A stretch of DNA of 64,000 nucleotides from Odontesthes bonariensis. Lineage: Eukaryota; Chordata; Actinopteri; Atheriniformes; Atherinopsidae. Positions 12,247-21,690 of this stretch are shown in pieces. Every line of letters begins with the position of its first letter. Positions within the stretch are counted from its first letter, which is position 1. Where the stretch lies: positions 38,908,797 to 38,972,796 of the forward strand of contig NC_134507.1 in assembly GCF_027942865.1 (NCBI RefSeq). The letters run 5' to 3'. A model generated the notes under the pieces. The model searched no databases. It worked only from the letters and a program-made list of their open reading frames with translations, and was not told the origin of the DNA. The position numbers and the translations under genes were made by a program.

Positions 12247-12695
12247 CAGGTGTGGCGGATAAATACTACAAATTAAATGATACAATCACAGACTCTGTGG
12301 TATTTAGTAAATATAATAATAAACTTGAATCCACTGTGTACTTGTATGTAACTTTATTAGCAGCGTCCTCCTGACGTAACTTCCTCTCTGCCTCCTAACG
12401 CTCTCTGGTCGCTATGGTAACGCTGAAACATGTCTTCAAAATGCAGCTTTCTTTTTCTTAGCCTCTTCTTCTGTCTCCTCAGTGGGAAGAAGCTTTCCAA
12501 ACACGCCTGTTTTTGACTCATTTTGCTCGGTTTGTGGGTTTAATATCAGCGTTGATGTGACCGAGACGAGAGAGCGAGTCAAGAACAGACGGATGGAACG
12601 GAGAGAATTCGGTCATTTTTCCAAATAATGTGGCTCTTTGTGGTAACATAGTAAAAAACTGCGGCTCTTAGTCTATGACCGGTTGGCCACCCCTG
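12247..12695. mobile_element. possible hAT-type non-autonomous element
   Basis: The right edge, reversed, begins CAGGGGTGGCCAACCGG, a common hAT terminal sequence. A left candidate CAGGTGTGGCGG lies at 12247. I could not see a matching 8-base target duplication, so the left end is uncertain. Confidence 0.35.
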
Positions 12696-12959
12696 CTTTA
12701 GGTGTTCTTGTGGGAGGTGTGAGCCAATGCCAGTAGTAGATGAGTCGGTGTGCTGCCGCGAACAGTCTAAAGTGTGCGAGAGGAGAGAGGAGGAGGGAGC
12801 AGACGTTCCGGAGCATACGTCATTTTTATGTTGGAACGTTGGCGGGACACTGGCCTGTGGATTTCAGTGGCGTGCGTTCAAATTTCGAAAATAACAGAGA
12901 ACCGAGCATATTTATCACAAAAATGTATTTCAACTCGAAAATAATAGTTATTTCAGACT

Positions 12960-13794
12960 AAACAAAAAAAAAGTCGTCTCCAGGTGTCATGAGGTCTTTA
13001 ATGTTGGCCTGTTGGGAATTTGATATAGTGGCTGAGATGCGATTAATTCTGTCCCACGTGGCTGGCATGGCTTGGGTCACGGTAGACTGGCACAGTCCCA
13101 ATCGGTTGGCGACCTGCCCCTGGAATGCCCCGGTTGGAACCCCAGTGTGCACATCACCTCTGGAATGCTCCGGTTGGAACCCCAGTGTGCACATCACCTC
13201 TGGAATGCCCCGGTTGGAACCCCAGTGTGCACATCACCTGTGGGCACAGGCAGCTCATGCCTCCTCGCTGTGTTGTGCTCCAACGCCGGCCGCAGCTCTG
13301 CGTACAGTTCCAGGAGGATTTCCCTCAAAACGGCTGACGAGTCAGTCGCCATCATGTGCCAGCTAATCCTCTCTGTTGTAGTGAACACACGCTCTCTTCG
13401 AATTGCACCATTAGCAAAGTCTTCTAATTTAAGCAGCCATTGTTTTTAATGGTATGCATTGCACCACTTTGCGCTGTTTTTATGTCCGCTCGTGCAATTG
13501 CAGAAACATGGGTGTGTTAATAGTTTATCAGTATTAATTGTTCATGTATCTCAGGTGTGCACATCACTGTCTGAGCACTAATTGTTTTCACATTTATTTA
13601 TTATAACAGTTTCCCAACATCACCTTAGGTGTCGCCAAAGAATCAGCAGCTGTAGAAAAGTGCGTACGCCAGCCCTGAAGCTGCCGTGAGGCACCGCACA
13701 TTTCCACGGTCTTTTCGTTCTTGATCTGATCGTTGACGTAAAAACGTACGCCACTATTTTGTGCGGACGCACGCTTTGTACATGAGGCCCCTGA
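12960..13794 (-). mobile_element. PIF/Harbinger fragment (5' part)
   Basis: Reading from 13794 down, the end is GGGGCCTCATGTACAAAG, a Harbinger-type terminal sequence related to that of the 4.46-kb element. About 13110 down to 12965 encodes VANRLGLCQSTVTQAMPATW and then QQANIKDL, resembling the helix-turn-helix and linker of a Harbinger transposase N-terminus. The DDE domain and the other end are missing. A 40-bp tandem repeat has grown inside the coding region. Confidence 0.6.
13120..13239. repeat. 40-bp tandem repeat, three copies
   Basis: Three head-to-tail copies starting with CTGGAATGCCCCGG, at 13120, 13160 and 13200, differing by one base in copy 2. Because 40 is not a multiple of three, the same peptide appears in three reading frames. 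Confidence 0.95.
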
Positions 13795-13874
13795 TGTCTA
13801 TGTATGCACGCCACTGATTCCATGGCTACGTCAGCTGACCCCCGCTCTCATGAAACGTAAAATGTCTACCTTCT

Positions 13875-13946
13875 GGCTCGTTGGTCTAGGGGTATGATTC
13901 TCGCTTCGGGTGCGAGAGGTCCTGGGTTCAAATCCCGGACGAGCCC
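13875..13946 (+). tRNA. tRNA-Pro (anticodon CGG)
   Basis: A 72-base tRNA: acceptor GGCTCGT pairs with ACGAGCC, anticodon stem CTCGC/GCGAG with loop TTCGGGT giving anticodon CGG, and T-arm CTGGG-TTCAAAT-CCCGG with one T-G wobble. Box A (TTGGTCTAGGGG) and box B (GGTTCAAATCC) are present. No T-run terminator is visible within 20 bases. A second, broken copy of the 5' end lies at 15018. Confidence 0.92.
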
Positions 13947-15017
13947 TCCTACTCTAAGAAAAGCTTACGGAAAGCTTGATGGTTAACTTTGGGTACCTTC
14001 CTTGATCTCACCCAAATTGTTCATTAAGAGTGCTGATAACAATTGCAAAAATGTCCTGTCTTACTACATTGTTTGGAGCTGTAGCAGCTGGCTCTCCCTT
14101 CACTCAACATGAGTGAAGTTATTGAGGACATAGACTGAACATCCCCAACATTGAAGCCACTGACAGTTAAGTGAACAACTCATCTTTTTTTTACAATGCA
14201 ATGTTTAGCTAGACAAACCGTTATCCCGGCTTTTGGAGTTTACGTTGACCCTCCACAAGTTTACACTCACAGGGATTTGTAGTGTTACAGATTAATTTAC
14301 ACATACTTTTGGCAACTAATCTCCACTTTAGAATAAGAGAACTTTGAAATAAAAAAGATGGAAGCAACACTGACATTGAGTGAGCTGAACTGAAAGTTGT
14401 AGGATGTTTCTATTCGATGATCGAACGTACCTTCCGAGGGTATCGTTTTGACTATAACATTGAATGCATTTGGAATCAAAGCCCCAAATAAGAAAATACA
14501 GCTCAAACCTCCAACACTCATTCCGAAGTTGCTTCAAGTCCTTCTTAAATGAATTTCTTATCTGGAATTTGAAAGACAGATCCACGCATAAATACCTGTA
14601 TCATGTAAGCACACCCTCTGCAGTATTATCTAAAGCAGTTTTGGTATTTGTTCTATAAATCCAGATTGAAACGCTTCAAGTCAATGGTAGAGAAATGGAG
14701 ATAAAGGCCTGTTCTGTCTTAAAGTTGGGCTTCTTCATAAAATGTGATGTGAATTGGTGGAACCTGGCGGTGAGTATTGACTCATTGGTCTCAGGAGTTT
14801 TTGTGGGCTGTTCAGTGTATGTGCCTAATAACTTCACTCATGTTGAGTGAAGGGAGAGCCAACTCCAAACAATATAGGCTCATTGCTCTGGAAAAGTCAA
14901 AAAAGAAATAAAGCAATCACAAATTCCCAGGATTCCATGGCTACGTCAGCTGTCCGAACGCTCTCACGAAACGCAGCTGTCCGAACGCTCTCACGAAACG
15001 CAGGAAGACCACCGTTT

Positions 15018-15032
15018 GGCTCGTTGGTCTAG
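15018..15032 (+). pseudogene. tRNA-Pro 5' fragment
   Basis: GGCTCGTTGGTCTAG is identical to the first 15 bases of the tRNA-Pro at 13875. The rest of the tRNA is replaced by a hairpin sequence (15032-15073). Confidence 0.8.
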
Positions 15033-15073
15033 TTAACCATCAAGCTTTCTATACGGAAAGCTTGATGGTTAAC
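15032..15073. repeat. perfect 18-bp inverted repeat (hairpin)
   Basis: Left arm GTTAACCATCAAGCTTTC (15032-15049) and its exact reverse complement (15056-15073) with a 6-base loop. The right arm is the normal 3' flank of the duplicated tRNA region; the left arm is an inverted copy of it. Confidence 0.95.
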
Positions 15074-15133
15074 TTTGGGTACCTTCCTTGATCTTAAATG
15101 CGTCTCTCTTTGCTCACCCAAATTGTTAATTAA

Positions 15134-15503
15134 AGCTGCCGTCTGCAACTTTTTTTTAGTCATATTCTGATTCTGGAAGTAGAATATTAAATAGGCTGTT
15201 TAGGAAAAATCCCGAATTCTGTAGCTCCCTCTGAAGCCTGTAATCATGCTTGCAAAAATCGAGCGCTCCCGGCTGTTTTTAACCAAACACGTTAGGTTTA
15301 TTATTTATCTATTATCTGAGCAGAACAGTCACCAACCACGTCTTCCATGCTGAGCGTGAGTCTGCCCCCAGCTTGTGTGCGCGCACACTGGTGTGAACTC
15401 ACGTGCACAACCTCGTCCACAGAGGGGGAGGGACCTGAAAGTTGTATCAGTTCGAATTTTCCGACTTTAGACTCGGAATTTTGAAAACCTGCCGACGGCA
15501 GCT
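15134..15503. mobile_element. MITE with TTAA target duplication
   Basis: A 370-bp insertion with ends AGCTGCCGTC and, reversed, AGCTGCCGTCGGC, flanked by TTAA on both sides (15130-15133 and 15504-15507). The uninterrupted duplicate at about 14020-14030 lacks it, which proves the insertion. It has no coding capacity. TTAA targets fit piggyBac or Kolobok families; I cannot choose between them. Confidence 0.8.
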
Positions 15504-15639
15504 TTAAGAGTGCTGATAACAATTGCAAAAATGTCCTGTCTTACTATATTGTTTGGAGCTGTAGCAGCTGGCTCTCCCTTCACTCAACATGAGTGAAGTT
15601 ATTGAGGACATAGACTGAACAACCCCAACGTTAAAGGAG

Positions 15640-16740
15640 TCTTGGCCCTGTGGTGAAGTGGTGGTTGATTAACGCTGTGACGCTTTGCTTTGCAGTAAGA
15701 CGTGTTGCATCACTTCCTGTTACCTTGCTTGTGTTCTGTGGAATTTCTTGCTCCTCTTGGACTACTGATAATCACTTTATTTCTACCTATAACTTACACA
15801 ATTTTGCATAGTTAACTCTATAGCTTACCATTCTTTTCTAACACACTCCTACAGATCTTTAATTTTTATTCTCACTTTTTAGCGGTGTGTCTGGTTCTCT
15901 AGCTTAGCATGGCTACCAGTTCTCTCCCTCCATCTCCTGCTTTCAGCTGCTCCGTGTGTCAGATGTTTAGTTACTCCTCTGCCTCCTTTAGCGATAATGG
16001 TACATGTAACAAATGTAGTCTTTTTGTAGTTTTGGAGGCGAGGTTATCTGAATTGGAAGCTCGGCTCTGCACTGTTGAACATCAACCGATAGCGAGCCAG
16101 GTCCCTTTAGTCAATGCGGAGCCACCTAGCGTAGCTAGCTCAATTAGCCTCCCCCTAGCAGAACCTGAGCAGCCGGGATTACAGGGTGGCTGGGTGACTG
16201 TCAGGAAGAGGCATAGCTCTAAAGTCAAGCCCGTTGTTCACCATCGACCTGTCCATGCTTCAAATAGATTTTCCCCACTCAGCGACACACCCGCTGAGGA
16301 CAAAACCCTGGTAACTAGCAGCTCTATAGTCAGAAACGTGGCATTAGAGACACCAGCGGCCATAGTCAAATGCATTCCAGGGGCCAGAGCGGGCGACATA
16401 GAATCCTATTTAAAACTGCTGGCTAAGGATAAACGTAAATACGGTGAAACTGTTATTCACGTTGGCGTTAATGACGCCCGGTTACGCCAATCGGAGGTCA
16501 CTAAAATTAATGTTGCATCGGTGTGTAATTTTGCCAAAACAATGTCGGACTCCGTAGTTTTCTCTGGACCCCTGCCAAATCTGACCAGTGATGACATGTT
16601 GAGCTGTATGTCCTCCTTCAATCGCTGGTTGTCTAGATGGTGTCCAGCAAACAACGTGGGCTACAGAGATAATTGGTAATCTTTCTGGAGAAAACCTGGT
16701 CTGATGAGGAGAGACGGCATCCATCCCACTTTGGAAGGAG
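15640..16740 (+). mobile_element. L2-type LINE, 5' part with ORF1
   Basis: The 5' UTR (15640-15908) and ORF1 of an L2-clade LINE. It is cut at about 16740 by, or joined to, a Helitron fragment on the other strand. No ORF2 follows directly. The L2 3' end at 18319-18750, on the same strand, could be the other side of the same element after a large loss. Confidence 0.7.
15909..16679 (+). CDS. L2 LINE ORF1 protein with esterase-like domain
   Basis: A 256-residue frame. Near the N-terminus are paired cysteines (CSVCQMF and CNKC), followed by a short coiled-coil-like segment [17 protein letters not shown] low-complexity linker leads to an SGNH/GDSL-esterase-like domain: [20 protein letters not shown], then [19 protein letters not shown] (the usual G-x-N-D block), [11 protein letters not shown] and FNRWLSRWC. 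Such ORF1 proteins bind RNA in L2/CR1 LINEs. A stop replaces the usual continuation after YRDNW; the next bases still encode the family's FW.KPGL.RRDGIHPT motif in the same frame, which has the catalytic Asp-His pair. So the domain is cut about 25 residues early. Confidence 0.75.
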   Translation: MATSSLPPSPAFSCSVCQMFSYSSASFSDNGTCNKCSLFVVLEARLSELEARLCTVEHQPIASQVPLVNAEPPSVASSISLPLAEPEQPGLQGGWVTVRKRHSSKVKPVVHHRPVHASNRFSPLSDTPAEDKTLVTSSSIVRNVALETPAAIVKCIPGARAGDIESYLKLLAKDKRKYGETVIHVGVNDARLRQSEVTKINVASVCNFAKTMSDSVVFSGPLPNLTSDDMLSCMSSFNRWLSRWCPANNVGYRDNW

Positions 16741-16741
16741 T

Positions 16742-17830
16742 GGGACTTTCCTGTTCCCGCACCACCGTTGGCATAAAAGAAAAACTGCTCTGGATTTAGG
16801 CCACACACAAGTTTAATGCAGCAGTCTCTGATAGCATGGAACACACAGGCCTGCTTCTGCTTCAGGTTCTGATACATCTGCCGCAGCACAGCTGGATCCA
16901 CAGCTGGGGGTTCTCTGATGGCTCTCATTTCTGTCACAGCAGCAGACTGAGGACAATACTTAGGCACATGTTCCTGCTCATTGTCTGGCTCTCTTTGCTG
17001 CAGCTCATCATCACAACTTCAGATTCAGGAGCCAGATTCCACCATTCTTCCATCACATGCTCTCTGCTCTCCTCAAACTCTACAAGTGCATTCTCAATCT
17101 CCTCAGTGTGTTTCTCATATTAGTCTCTGTGTGTTTGTGTAATGTTTTTCACGCTCTCAGGACGGTTTGAGCCTGGGAGCTGCACCCAGCCAGAGTTGTA
17201 CAAAGACTCGTAGGTTGGAAGATGGGCACTTGGTATTTCATACTCGGATCGGTGAGGAAGGTACAGTCTCAGTAATCTGGCATAAAACTGCTCGGGCTGT
17301 TTCTCCTTGGAACATTGGTAATATCTGATGACAGAGGGCTTATCATTTTTCCGCCTTTGGACAAATCCCAGCTCATTCAGAAGTGGTGAAACACCATCAC
17401 GCTTTGAGTGGTCTGCACTGACAAACCTGCAGCTAGCAGCAAAATCAGCCGAGCACATCTCCTCATACTCTGGGGTCTCGGGTCTGGCTTTGTATTTGTC
17501 ACTCAAACTCGTCATCCAGACATTACGAGACTCTGACGGGGTGTCCTCCAAGAATGACATGGGGCGACTCATTTTCACTGGACTGTCATCAGTAGGAATG
17601 AACACAGCACTGCGTGAGCACTTCTTCATCTTTATTCCACATGCACGAGTCACACACTCCTGAGCACTGATCTCTCTCTTTCTGGAGTAAGCCTGCATGA
17701 CAGCTCTCATCTCATCACACTCATTAACTCTGTCCATGTTGGAATTCTCCATGACAGTTTGCAGGTACTCTGACAGACCACTTTCCTTCTTTGGGATGTA
17801 TTTAGTCAGATACTGTACACACGAGTAAGC
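16742..17830 (-). pseudogene. Helitron Rep/helicase fragment
   Basis: Read from 17830 downward. First is TKYIPKKESGLSEYLQTV, typical of the region after the Rep domain. Then comes a long frame (17752-17120) with MDRVNECDEMRAVMQAYSRK, RPMSFLEDTPSESRNVW and YYQCSKEKQPEQFYARLLRL. After frame changes near 16970-17120 comes MPKYCPQSAAVTEMRAI and the Walker A motif NGGAGTGKS of a Pif1-type helicase at about 16745-16770. The sequence stops there and joins L2 ORF1 sequence of opposite strand. Helitrons move by rolling-circle replication; this piece lacks the Rep catalytic motifs and most of the helicase. Confidence 0.8.
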
Positions 17831-18318
17831 AGCTGCCCTGCAGTGAACATCATGTGCTGATTGGCTGCTTTATCTGTCAATCACTGACACTGCCCACAGC
17901 AACAGGACAGTATATTCAGCAATAAGGTAATACTTTCTGCTGACATGGCAGACTCGCTTTAACTGGAAACACTTGAGATATTTATATTACATTTACATTA
18001 TATTACAACAACAGATATTTAGATATAAATATAAATGTATGTTTATCCGTCAAGTAAGCAGTTATAGAAGTTTGTTGAAATTTTGTTAATAGAACAAAAA
18101 AAAATTGTGTCTTACAATGAAATCAAGTGACAGGTTTAGGATTATTACAACTTCCATCTTTCAAAGTGTTTTTCAGCTGAAATCCTGTCAATTTTAGCCC
18201 TGTTATATGTGTAACCTGGACGTCTTGTAGCTGTTGTACTGTTATTTAAGAGTCTTAACCTTTAATTTTATCACAATAACATGGTGTGTTAGACTTAAAT
18301 GTTATAAAATGTAATGTC
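17831..18318. other. AT-rich, no recognisable gene
   Basis: Contains runs such as the poly-A near 18100; no coding signal. Confidence 0.45.
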
Positions 18319-18750
18319 AGGCTTAAAACTTTCCTTTCTGATGAAGCTTATAGTTAGGGATGGCTCAGCTGAGCCTGAAACATCCCATAGTTCTGCTGCT
18401 GTAGGCCCAGCCTGCTGGGGGAGCTCCCATGATGCACCTCTCCTCTCCATGTACATGTGACATCATTGTTGTCATTAACTTGTTCCTCTCTCAGCAGGTG
18501 TCCCTGGCCTGGTGTTCCGCTGCTTGTTGTCCCCTCTTTTCTGTCCTCTCAGCCCCAGCTGCTCCAGGCAGATGGCCGCCCTTCCTGGTTCTGGTTCTGA
18601 TGGAGCTTTCTTCCTGTTAAAACTCAGTTTTTTCTTCCCACACTTCTGTGCGTGCTCGGGATTGAACAGAAGTTACGGTGCATTTTGTAGGATTCCTTAG
18701 CTAATTTTAATTGTGTCTGTGTTAATAAAACTGAACTGAAATGAAAAATA
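18319..18750 (+). mobile_element. L2 LINE 3' UTR
   Basis: Starts GGCTTAAAACTTTCC, equivalent to the last codons of L2 ORF2, then the 3' UTR 'agcttatagttagggatggctc', which matches the L2 copy at 62568-64000 (minus strand there). It ends in 'aataaaactgaactgaa'. A 5'-truncated tail. Confidence 0.75.
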
Positions 18751-19264
18751 AATGAACATGTACATCTGTACTGTTATATGTTACGTTAAAACAGAGTACT
18801 GAAATATATCTTTATTGAATAGATGAATAAATCTGAAGTCTGATTCTGTCCAGGGTTTCTTCCAGGTGTCCTCCCTCTGTCACCATCTCACATCTGAAAT
18901 TCCTGTCAGTAGTATTTCAGAGCTGAGCCTTGGTTGGGAGAGTTTTTATCTTCACTTCATCTTCACAGACTATATTACCACAGCAATACAACTGAGCCAA
19001 ATGCTGGATTTAAATTCATTTTTATTATATTTTCAAAGAAACGTCATTAATAAAAATAGAACATAAAACAATATTAACTATGTGTAAACTATATACATAT
19101 ATATGAAATTTATTCTGCCAGAGGGCAGGGTCTTTCCACTGCCTCAATGTTAATGATTTTGTTCCCAATATATTTTATATTTAGAAAGACTTTACCCTTT
19201 TCCAGGGTGTCAGATCATTTGCCATTTTATGTCTGTATAATATAAATTAGATTGCCAACAGTAT
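18751..19264. other. AT-rich, no recognisable gene
   Basis: No motif recognised. Confidence 0.45.
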
Positions 19265-19690
19265 TCACTCACTCATCCAGATAATTAAATTCAGGGGTTC
19301 CCATCACTTCCATGGCCACAGGTGTAGAAATGCAAGCCCCTCGGCATGCAGACTGCTTCTACAAACATCTGTGAAAGAATGGCTCGCTCTCAGGAGCTCA
19401 GTGGGTTCCAGCGTGGTGCCATGATAGGATGCCACCTGTGCAACAAGTCCAGTGGAGACATTTCCTCGCTCCTAAATGTCCCACAGTCAGCTGTCAGTGG
19501 TGTTAGAACAAAGTGGAAGCGACTGGGAACGCCAGCAGCTCAGCCACCAAGTGGTCGGCCACGTAAAATGACAGAGCGGGTTTGGAGGTCTGCAGCAATG
19601 GACTCTGCAGAAGGTTGGCGACCTTTCTGCAGAGTCCATTGCTGCAGACCTCCAAACTTCATGTGGCCTTTTACATGTTTAAACCAGAGA
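19265..19690 (+). mobile_element. Tc1/mariner transposon fragment
   Basis: From 19378 the plus strand encodes MARSQELSGFQRGAMIGCHL, then KSSGDISSLLNVPQSAVSGV and TKWKRLGTPAAQPPSGRPRK. These are the N-terminal paired helix-turn-helix and the GRPR hook of a fish Tc1-like transposase. After RPRKMTERVWR the sequence turns into an inverted copy of downstream transposase sequence, forming a hairpin at 19581-19656. The catalytic DDE part is absent. Confidence 0.8.
19581..19656. repeat. 35-bp hairpin inside the Tc1 fragment
   Basis: The arm beginning TTTGGAGGTCTGCAGCAATG (19581-19615) is repeated as its reverse complement at 19621-19656, with one extra T and a 5-base loop. The right arm is normal Tc1 sequence, so the left arm is an inverted duplicate. 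Confidence 0.95.
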
Positions 19691-19760
19691 AAACAACTCC
19701 TTGTATGTGCCTACCGACTTGGCAAATAAAGCTCATTCTGATTCTGATTAGAATGTGTTT
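19690..19760 (+). mobile_element. short LINE/SINE-like 3' tail
   Basis: 'gtatgtgcctaccgacttgg' followed by 'caaataaagctcattctg' and a short TTCTGA repeat is a common fish retroelement 3' end. Family not determined. Confidence 0.4.
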
Positions 19761-21172
19761 TTAGATTAGATGAATTAGAATGCTTTTTACTTCTACATTG
19801 CTGTAGGGTGTTGTGTGCAGGAAGTCCCCTCCTGCATCCATGTTGGACTTTAAAGGCTGATTCATACTCGGCGCAAACGCGCAACTGTTCTGGCTCGAGA
19901 ACCATTAATGACGTCATCGAAAGCGCCAGCCCCTTCACAGTTCCTTCAGCTCATAAGCGCAGTTTGCGCCGAGAATGCGTCACATTTGCAGTTCTCTCCA
20001 GACCAGCGAGCGTCACTGTTGAGGAAACAAGCTGAAAAGCATACGAAGAAAGCATACACAATGCCACCTGTGGTGTCACGTCAGCAGAGGCTGGCACATC
20101 TGATGCGGAATGAATTTACTCTGGGTGTAGAACTGTATATGTATATCAGAGCTAAGCGGCTGCGGCAAAAACAGAAGAGAAGGTGGGATGTTCGTCCTTT
20201 GCAACAAGACGAACTTTGTGAAACGTTGTCCCAGTGTAACTTCATAGACGTGTCGTACAGATGTTTGTAGAGGCGCATCCTCTCAGTCACCGCGGTCTCT
20301 GCAGTGTTCATTTTTTCTTTTTCTTGGTCAGCTGTTTCCGGTGGAGCGCGCGCAAAGTCAGAAAAAAAGTTGTGTGCGCGCCCTTGCGCCGCGTAAGGAT
20401 TTTCTAGCTTGCGACGGGGGGCGTGGCGGAATTTTGGGACACGTGACCGTTTGCGCCATTTGCGACCAGCTAGTATGAGCGAGGTCGCGCCGACTAAGAA
20501 TCAGCCTTAAGTGGGTAATCCTGCACTGGCTGCCGAGGTCCAGCTCCTGGACTGCAGCTTCCCGCCACAGCGTGAGGGAGGCAGAAGCTTTATCCTGTAC
20601 AGAACACAGTATGAGATGTCAGAACTATAAAGGCACCAGAGATTACTCTGTGATGTGCAGCCTACAAGTGACCACAGTAAACATATAAACAACCAGCACC
20701 GCAGAAAGAGACAGTTAGCACACTCCCATAGACTACTAAGGTACTCACAGAATATGAAAGTTATCTTATTTTATCTTCCCTTATCTAGAAACCACAGAGG
20801 TTGTCCCTCCTCTCCAATCCTCCCGTTCTCTGGTCTTACCTGCTGCAGCTTCACCTCACGCAGCGGGACCTCCTCTCTCCCACTGCGGACCTTTTTCACA
20901 GCTGAGAGCTAAATAAGAACAAGTTCAGTCACTTAGTGATCTAATTAGACCTAAACATGTCATTGCAACAGCTTTTCTGTAATAAAACATTTCAAATACT
21001 GGTAGGCATTACTTTGTCTACCTAAAATGTTTGTATCTCTGAATTACAATTAAGCACGGTCATTTATCTGAGTGTATTAGTGTGTTCTTCTGATGAAGAC
21101 AAATCAGCATACCTGAACAACTTTGCCCTCCAGTGTGAGGAGGCCCTTTGTCCCCTTCACATTCTTTATAGT
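19761..21172 (-). pseudogene. OB-fold-like split gene, interrupted by a Harbinger element
   Basis: Three minus-strand exons join in phase 0 with intact splice sites. Exon A (21172-21113) encodes TIKNVKGTKGLLTLEGKVVQ and ends at GTATGC. Exon B (20908-20840) encodes LSAVKKVRSGREEVPLREVK plus LQQ and ends at GTAAGA. Exon C starts at 20594 after a CAG acceptor with DKASASLTLWREAAVQELDL, then GSQCRITH. At 20508 it is cut by a 654-bp Harbinger element and resumes at 19850 in the same frame with KSNMDAGGDFLHTTPYSNVE, reaching a stop at 19763-19761. The pattern (strand, turn, 'LREV.L', 'LWRE', 'RITH') resembles an OB-fold single-strand nucleic-acid-binding domain of the RPA type. The 5' end is not visible; beyond 21172 lies hAT sequence. 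It could be a host gene fragment or a piece carried by a transposon. Confidence 0.5.
19854..20507. mobile_element. PIF/Harbinger-derived non-autonomous element
   Basis: A 654-bp element with ends AGGCTGATTCATACTCGGCG and, reversed, AGGCTGATTCTTAGTCGGCG, flanked by TAA on both sides (19851-19853, 20508-20510), the classic TWA target of PIF/Harbinger. The plus strand from 20060 encodes MPPVVSRQQRLAHLMRNEFT and KRRWDVRPLQQDE, resembling the N-terminus of a Harbinger transposase ('RRRWWVRP'). It lacks the DDE domain. Confidence 0.85.
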
Positions 21173-21229
21173 TGTGTGTAGGGACGGGGGACAGAGGAGG
21201 GCTTTCCTGCAAAGGGGTCCATCCTGCAA

Positions 21230-21415
21230 ACCTTGCAGCACCAACCCCGCTCCATGCTGTCAGAGGTGGAGAAGATCATTAGGCTTTCCCTGGCCCTGCC
21301 CATATCTGTCACAGCATCTGAGCGCTCTTTCTCAGCCTGAAAACCTGGCTGCGCAGCACCATGACGCAGGAGAGACTAACACATTTGGCCATTATGAACA
21401 CTCACAGTGACCTTA
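21230..21415 (+). pseudogene. hAT transposase C-terminal fragment
   Basis: Encodes SEVEKIIRLSLALPISVTAS, ERSFSA, then in another frame LKTWLRSTMTQERLTHLAIM and NTHSDL. This is the hAT dimerisation (hATC) block around 'ERSFSALRRLKTWLR'. A few codons are lost between SFSA and LKTW, and the rest of the transposase is missing. Confidence 0.75.
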
Positions 21416-21690
21416 CGGATAAATTGGCTTAAACAATTTATCAAGAACACATCTTCAATTTGGAACTTCATACCGAATTTAATTTTCTCTAAATTAGGAG
21501 GCCTAAATTTCTTTTTACTTTGTAATTATAATGTTGAAAAAATCCCCTCAAAACTATCCTACTTTCATAAACAGATGCTTCTTTCTTGGTCATTGATCTA
21601 CAAACATAATTTTCCCCCACATAGATACTACATATGGAGCAATATTGGTATGAAGTTCCAAATTTAAAATGGGTTCTTGATAAGTTGTTG
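21410..21690 (+). mobile_element. L1/Tx1-type LINE C-terminal fragment with inverted end
   Basis: Plus-strand residues INWLKQFIKNTSSIWNFIPN, FHKQMLLSWSLIYKHNFPPH and RYYIWSN match the C-terminal segment of L1-clade ORF2 in fish. From 21647 the sequence is the inverted repeat of 21432-21474, so the fragment folds back on itself. Confidence 0.65.
21432..21689. repeat. inverted repeat, arms about 43 bp
   Basis: 21432-21474 (with TTATCAAGAACAC and AATTTGGAACTTCATACC) pairs with 21647-21689 with about five mismatches, around a loop of about 172 bases. Confidence 0.85.

Larger units (their letters stand above)
13816..15640. repeat. tandem duplication around tRNA-Pro, with inverted pieces
   Basis: The 5' flank and start of tRNA-Pro (13816-13889) recur at 14931-15032, starting GATTCCATGGCTACGTCAGC. 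The 3' flank (13961-14158) recurs at 15048-15135 and 15508-15640, split by the MITE at 15134. An inverted copy of the part containing CACTCAACATGAGTGAAG lies at 14808-14867. A 27-bp unit (starting CAGCTGTCCGAACGC) is doubled at 14946-14999 in the second copy only. Confidence 0.8.

Noticed and set aside
12989-13449. Overlapping plus-strand frames with repeated Trp/Pro/Val peptide
   Set aside because: Produced by the 40-bp tandem repeat; the supported coding sense is the minus-strand Harbinger fragment.
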